This document shows positions 60,188-64,000 of a stretch of DNA of 64,000 nucleotides, in pieces. Position numbers and translations under genes: made by a program. Within the stretch, counting starts at the first letter, position 1. Each line of letters opens with the position of its first letter. The notes beneath the pieces were generated by a model. The model was not told where the DNA came from. It made no database searches and worked only from the letters and a program-made list of their open reading frames with translations. Origin of the DNA: GCA-2746795 sp964643965 (GTDB lineage: Bacteria > Chloroflexota > Anaerolineae > Promineifilales > Promineifilaceae); NCBI GenBank assembly GCA_964643965.1, contig CAZXVH010000006.1, positions 34,732 through 98,731 of the forward strand. Reading direction: 5' to 3'.

Positions 60188-62269
60188 TTACGCCAACACA
60201 TGCAGGGCATGGCAGGCGCGGATGTATTCTGAGGCGGACCACGCTTGATACGCTTTACCCATGGGCCGGCCGGTTTGCCCGTGCGCCCATTCGTTGAATT
60301 CCCATTCGTGCAAAACGCCCAGCTTGTTTAATTCTGCCAGACGGGAAAGTTCTTGTAAAGCCAGGTCACGCAGCCCTAATTTATGGATAAAGCGCACCCA
60401 ATGGCCGCCGACAAAGGGCCAGATGCCGCCGTTGTGATAATGGTGGGGCAAGTTGAGCAGGTTGACGGTGTAATATTGACGCCAATCTTTATCACCCACG
60501 GTGACGGCCGGATACAGGTTTTTTATGGGATGCGGCTCATTGATGCCCACCCCCCACATAAAGCGAAAGGTTTGGCTGGCTCGGGGGGTATCGATGACAT
60601 CATAGAGGTAAGCCAGGATGTTGCCAAAGGCGTCGCAGCGCCAACTAAAATCGAACGGCGTGATTTGGGCGATGAGGTAACGGGCGTCGCCGAGGGAAAA
60701 CTGCTGCTCGGCAAAGGAGATGGTTTGGTAGATGTTTTGTTGGGTAGAAGGCCAAAAGTTAGCCAGGATTTCTCGTTTGATAATCCGCGCCCAACGCAGG
60801 TAGTCGCCCGCTCGCTGCTCGTCCCCTAACATTTGTAGCAAACGGCCGTAACAAATATTGGTCCGATACCAAAGCACTTCATCATATAAAACGTTGTAGC
60901 TGCGACCAAAGAGGTCGGTCCAATCGCCCGCTTCCGGTATTTCTAACAGGGCGTCGTTGTTGCTGTCGTGGGCGCTCAACCAATCCATGACCATTTGCAG
61001 CGGCCCGATGTAGCGGCGCAAAAAATCTAAATCATGGGTGTGGGAGACGTAGGCGTAAAAGGCGATGACCACCCACAAGCCGCTGTCGATGGAAGCGATG
61101 CCGCCCACCCCGGAATAGTCAGGGGCTTGATCGGCAATGCGCACATTGGCGGGCAGTTGGCCGTTGGGCGAAATGTTCTCAAGCAAGGTAATAAAGGTTT
61201 GGCGCTGGCATTGGTGAATGGCTTCATCTTGGGTCAGCAGGGGGAGAGAGCCAATGACGGTGATAGCCCCATCCCGCGCCCAAACGCTGTAATAATTTTC
61301 ATCGGTACCGATGGTATCGTTATCGGCCAGGGAACAGGCGGAGAAGCCCAGGGGAGTGATGGTTTTTTTGAGGGCTTCAATAGCTTTGTGGTAGCCTTGC
61401 CGGATGAGGGCAAACTGGTCGGCGGTGAGGGGGCCGGTTTCGTCGTCGCCGGAGGCGCGTAAGCTTTTGTACAGGTGGACAGATTCCAGGCTTTCGGCGG
61501 CGGGGGAAATGGCGCCGTTGAAGATGTTGTAATATTGAAGGCCACGAATAACGGCCGTTGCGCAAATATCTTGTGGGTCTGCCCGGAAAATAGCCAATGG
61601 TTCAGTGTATGCCAGCAGTTCCGGCTGGGCATTGCCCACCACAATGCCATGAATACCTGTGAGCGAAAACATGGCATTGTCATTGCCACTATCACCGGCG
61701 ACAACGGCCGTTGTCACCGGTATATTCAAGTGACGCAGTAGCCAACGCAGCGCATTCCCCTTGTTGGCCCATTTAGGCAGCACATCCAAATGGCGGCCGC
61801 TGGAATAAACCACATGAATATCCAGGTTCTCATTTTCCAGAGCGTCGCTCAACTGGCGTATCTCATCCGGGGTGGCGTCATCAAAATACCAGCTTGATTT
61901 GTATGCATTTTGGTAATGGGCCGGCTGTTTCTCCAAGGGAAATGGCAGTTGCGCCAGAATCTTCTCCACTGCTTGAATGTCCCAGCCCTCTTCCAAAATT
62001 TCAAAGAACTCTTTCATGACGGTGTGGCTGTTGTAATCATAAATATGCGTGCCCACGCCGCTGATGATGTAATCGGGCGCCGGCAACCGCCCGCGTTGGA
62101 CGATTTCCTTGACGTCATCCAGCAAACGGCCGGTGTTGTAGCAGAGCAACGGCCGTTTCCCCTCATCCAGGCTCTCCCATAAAACTTTAAACTGCTGCGC
62201 CGCTTCTTCATCCCCCAGCAAAGTGCCATCTAAATCCGATGAAAACAGGCGAATAATTGGTATTGTCAC
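60188..62269 (-). CDS. Fusion of sucrose-phosphatase-like HAD domain and GH100-like invertase/glucosidase domain
   Basis: 693 residues. N-terminal HAD-IIB domain (about 1-245): RLFSSDLDGTLLGDEEAAQQ (nucleophile Asp), LLCYNTGRLLDDVKEIVQRG, PDYIISGVGTHIYDY, VVAGDSGNDNAMF (Asp pair): the sucrose-6-phosphatase pattern. C-terminal (alpha/alpha)6 barrel (about 290-693): ENYYSVWARDGAITVIGSLP, GGIASIDSGLWVVIAFYAYV (near the W-x-x-x-L-R-A-Y of neutral invertases), EIPEAGDWTDLFGRSYNVLY, GGIWPFVGGHWVRFI, GRPMGKAYQAWSASEYIRAC. Closest in style to GH100 invertases, also GH63/GH15. One chain could thus make sucrose and split it. Start ATG at 62269. Confidence 0.88.
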   Translation of the reverse strand: MTIPIIRLFSSDLDGTLLGDEEAAQQFKVLWESLDEGKRPLLCYNTGRLLDDVKEIVQRGRLPAPDYIISGVGTHIYDYNSHTVMKEFFEILEEGWDIQAVEKILAQLPFPLEKQPAHYQNAYKSSWYFDDATPDEIRQLSDALENENLDIHVVYSSGRHLDVLPKWANKGNALRWLLRHLNIPVTTAVVAGDSGNDNAMFSLTGIHGIVVGNAQPELLAYTEPLAIFRADPQDICATAVIRGLQYYNIFNGAISPAAESLESVHLYKSLRASGDDETGPLTADQFALIRQGYHKAIEALKKTITPLGFSACSLADNDTIGTDENYYSVWARDGAITVIGSLPLLTQDEAIHQCQRQTFITLLENISPNGQLPANVRIADQAPDYSGVGGIASIDSGLWVVIAFYAYVSHTHDLDFLRRYIGPLQMVMDWLSAHDSNNDALLEIPEAGDWTDLFGRSYNVLYDEVLWYRTNICYGRLLQMLGDEQRAGDYLRWARIIKREILANFWPSTQQNIYQTISFAEQQFSLGDARYLIAQITPFDFSWRCDAFGNILAYLYDVIDTPRASQTFRFMWGVGINEPHPIKNLYPAVTVGDKDWRQYYTVNLLNLPHHYHNGGIWPFVGGHWVRFIHKLGLRDLALQELSRLAELNKLGVLHEWEFNEWAHGQTGRPMGKAYQAWSASEYIRACHALHVLA

Positions 62270-62331
62270 AAGGCTTACCTCAAGTAAAAATCTATATTTC
62301 TTCTACCCTACCAGATTTAACACAAAAGAAA

Positions 62332-62360
62332 AGCCAGGCAATACAGCACACCGCCTGGCT
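62332..62360 (-). terminator. Terminator of the phosphohexomutase gene
   Basis: AGCCAGGC (62332-62339) and GCCTGGCT (62353-62360); on the minus strand the stem is followed by TTTTCTTTTGTG. It lies 134 bp past the mutase stop, beyond the tandem repeat. Confidence 0.7.
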
Positions 62361-62427
62361 CTCATATAGGTAAAAGTGACTAAAGGCGCTAACGCACCCA
62401 CTCGCCTAAACAACTTCTCAACTAAAC

Positions 62428-62491
62428 GACTACTCGACTACTTGACTACTTGACTACTCGACTACTCGACTACTCGACTACTCGACTACTC
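62428..62491. repeat. Eight-base tandem repeat CGACTACT
   Basis: About eight units of CGACTACT/TGACTACT, no spacers, between the terminator and the stop of the mutase gene. Confidence 0.9.
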
Positions 62492-62493
62492 CC

Positions 62494-63921
62494 TTACGCT
62501 TTCTGCGCCATCTGCTCCCCAAACCCAAGCAGCGCCGCCACCCGCTCATCGTCTGGCGCTTCGGCATAAACCCGCAGCACCGGCTCCGTGCCGGACGGCC
62601 GGATCAGCAGCCAACTACCATCATTGAGATAATACTTCACCCCGTCCACCGTCTGAATATCGTCGATAGCTACGCCCTCAATAGCCGGCGGGGCATCATC
62701 CAGCAGCATTTGCACCATATCCGCCTTATTGACCGGCCGTTTCAACTGCATGTCGGTGCGGGCATATTGCGCCGGGCCATACTTCGCTAACAAGTCATCC
62801 ACCAGCACATGCAGCGGCGCCTGCGCCGCCGCCATCACTTCCAACAGCAGCAGCCCCATCAACACGCCATCCCCTTCCGGGATGTGGCCTTTGATGCTGA
62901 TGCCGCCCGATTCTTCGCCGCCCATCAACACCCCGTTCGCCACCATCAAATCGGCGATGTGGTTGAAACCCACGGGCGTCTCCACCACCGTCAGGCCATG
63001 ATCGGCGGCGATGCGGTCGATCATGCGTGTGGTGGAAACGGTGCGCACCACTTTGCCCTGCCAGCCCCGCTTTTCAATGAGGTAACGCAGCACCAGGGCA
63101 AAAATACGGTGCGGGTCCACAAAATTGCCGTTGGCGTCCACCGCCCCAATGCGATCCGCGTCGCCATCTGTAGCCAGGCCCACATCCCAATGGCCTGACT
63201 GGATGGTGGACATCAGCAAGCCAAGATGCCGGACAATAGGTTCCGGGTGAATGCCGCCAAAACCAGGGTTCATCTCATGGCGGATGTTGTGAACCCGGGT
63301 GCGGCCGCGAGTGAGCATCTCGCCAATACAGCCGCGCCCAGAGCCAAACATGCCATCCGCCACCACCCGCAGCTCCCCGTTGGAGATTACATCCAGGTCG
63401 AGCAGCGTACCCAAATGTTCATAATAAGCCCAGGCAGGATCAAATTTCGTCACCCGTTCTTCCTTTAATGCCCGCTCCATATCCATGAGATTGGGACCAT
63501 GGGAAATGGAGAGGTTTTTATCCAGCAGGTACTCAATGCGTTTGTTTTGGGCCGGGGTGGCGCTGCCGCCATAACTGGCCTTCATTTTCAGGCCATTGTA
63601 ACGGGGGGCGTTGTGGCTGGCGGTGATCATGACGCCGGCCGTTGCCTGTTTATGGACGACGGCGTAACTGATAGCCGGGGTGGGCGTGTCGGCTCGCGCC
63701 AGCCAGGTATGAATCTGGTTGGCGGCCATCACCCGCGCCACTTCTGCCGCATAGCGGTCGGAGAGGAAACGGGTATCGTAGCCAATGACGACAGTGGGAT
63801 CGGCTTCGTTTTGTTCCCGGATATAGTCGGCGATAGCCTGCGAGACCAGACGCAGGTTGCCAAAGGTAAACGTATCGCTGATGACGGCCCGCCAACCGTC
63901 GGTTCCGAATTTGATTGTCAC
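62494..63921 (-). CDS. Phosphoglucomutase/phosphomannomutase family protein
   Basis: 475 residues, four-domain alpha-D-phosphohexomutase. Seen: IKFGTDGWRAVISDTFTFGN, VVIGYDTRFLSDRYA, GVMITASHNAPRYNGLKMK (phospho-Ser in T-A-S-H-N), VGLATDGDADRIGAVDANGN (Mg loop), LMGGEESGGISIKGHIPEGD (sugar loop) and LLIRPSGTEPVLRVYAE (phosphate loop). Interconverts hexose 1- and 6-phosphates. Fits the sucrose/glycan block, supplying glucose-1-phosphate for nucleotide sugars. Confidence 0.95.
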   Translation of the reverse strand: MTIKFGTDGWRAVISDTFTFGNLRLVSQAIADYIREQNEADPTVVIGYDTRFLSDRYAAEVARVMAANQIHTWLARADTPTPAISYAVVHKQATAGVMITASHNAPRYNGLKMKASYGGSATPAQNKRIEYLLDKNLSISHGPNLMDMERALKEERVTKFDPAWAYYEHLGTLLDLDVISNGELRVVADGMFGSGRGCIGEMLTRGRTRVHNIRHEMNPGFGGIHPEPIVRHLGLLMSTIQSGHWDVGLATDGDADRIGAVDANGNFVDPHRIFALVLRYLIEKRGWQGKVVRTVSTTRMIDRIAADHGLTVVETPVGFNHIADLMVANGVLMGGEESGGISIKGHIPEGDGVLMGLLLLEVMAAAQAPLHVLVDDLLAKYGPAQYARTDMQLKRPVNKADMVQMLLDDAPPAIEGVAIDDIQTVDGVKYYLNDGSWLLIRPSGTEPVLRVYAEAPDDERVAALLGFGEQMAQKA

Positions 63922-63936
63922 GAGAGACTCCTTTTT

Positions 63937-63988
63937 CAGTGTACAGTTTACAGTTCACTGTTTACAGTTCACTGTTCACTGTTCACCG
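63937..63988. repeat. Short tandem repeat, CAGTTCACTGTTTA phrase
   Basis: Units of CAGTTTACAGTTCACTGTTT and GTTCACTGTTCACCG, the same family as at 8361-8426, upstream of the mutase gene. Confidence 0.8.
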
Positions 63989-64000
63989 TGCGTAAGTTAA

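Noticed and set aside
62428..62491. CGACTACT repeats as a CRISPR array
   Set aside because: Units are 8 bp and contiguous, with no spacers and no cas genes; it is a simple tandem repeat.
1..64000. ACGGCCGT as a transposon target or phage attachment site
   Set aside because: It is spread evenly, in frame inside core genes, without flanking duplications or mobile genes.

Overview
The window looks like chromosomal DNA from a free-living, heterotrophic Gram-positive-type or monoderm bacterium, most likely a member of the Chloroflexota (Anaerolineae/Ardenticatenia-like). This rests on gene style, not on a marker gene: paired FHA-domain proteins, a multi-GAF soluble histidine kinase, an AfsR-like giant regulator with TPRs, a DUF5107/TPR protein, a multi-SH3b secreted protein, a ROCO protein and two sugar ABC importers without their own ATPase. 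GC is moderate (mid-50s % by eye). No rRNA, tRNA, CRISPR array, prophage or intact insertion sequence was seen. The first gene runs off the left edge.

Layout. 1-4.7 kb: PLP aminotransferase (partial), a large uncharacterised protein with a nucleoside-phosphorylase-like C-terminus, a PIN toxin/antitoxin pair, and selD, whose 5' part is read through an in-frame TGA (selenocysteine). 5-8.4 kb: two FHA proteins, trpD and trpC, a decayed fur fragment. 8.4-12 kb: SH3b-repeat secreted protein, B12-binding mutase subunit and its MeaB GTPase. 12-20.6 kb: secA with an overlapping leader ORF, a five-GAF histidine kinase, adenosine deaminase. 20.6-24.6 kb: hypothetical protein, mutM, a P-loop kinase, a lipid-kinase-like protein and several gene scraps.

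24.6-36.4 kb is a coherent carbohydrate island: a ROK repressor with two near-identical operators, amidohydrolase, ABC importer (binding protein and two permeases), SIS-domain isomerase, a DUF5107 protein, then a secreted double-GH16 glycanase preceded by a triplicated 73-bp leader. 36.5-41.8 kb: AfsR-like regulator, divergent from a membrane-protein/cupredoxin operon. 41.8-46.3 kb: a second ABC importer whose binding protein is two nearly identical copies fused head to tail. 46.8-52.4 kb: D-2-hydroxyacid dehydrogenase, MscS channel, and a two-gene signalling unit (HTH-receiver protein and hybrid kinase). 52.4-55.3 kb: two toxin-antitoxin modules, TauE exporter and Rrf2 regulator. 55.4-58.8 kb: a ROCO protein with a C-terminal death-like adaptor domain, a strongly structured RNA-like stretch that resembles HEARO/omega RNA, and a decayed PIN/UPF0175 pair. 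58.8-64 kb: sucrose-type metabolism (SPS-like glycosyltransferase, sucrose-phosphatase/invertase fusion, phosphohexomutase).

Two sequence-wide signals cut across the annotation. The palindrome ACGGCCGT (usually AACGGCCGTT) occurs about 90 times by hand count, against about one expected by chance, in genes and spacers alike. Many spacers also hold short, phrase-like tandem repeats of 7-9 bp and dispersed hairpins. Four toxin-antitoxin loci and at least four gene remnants point to active erosion and rearrangement between otherwise ordinary housekeeping genes.
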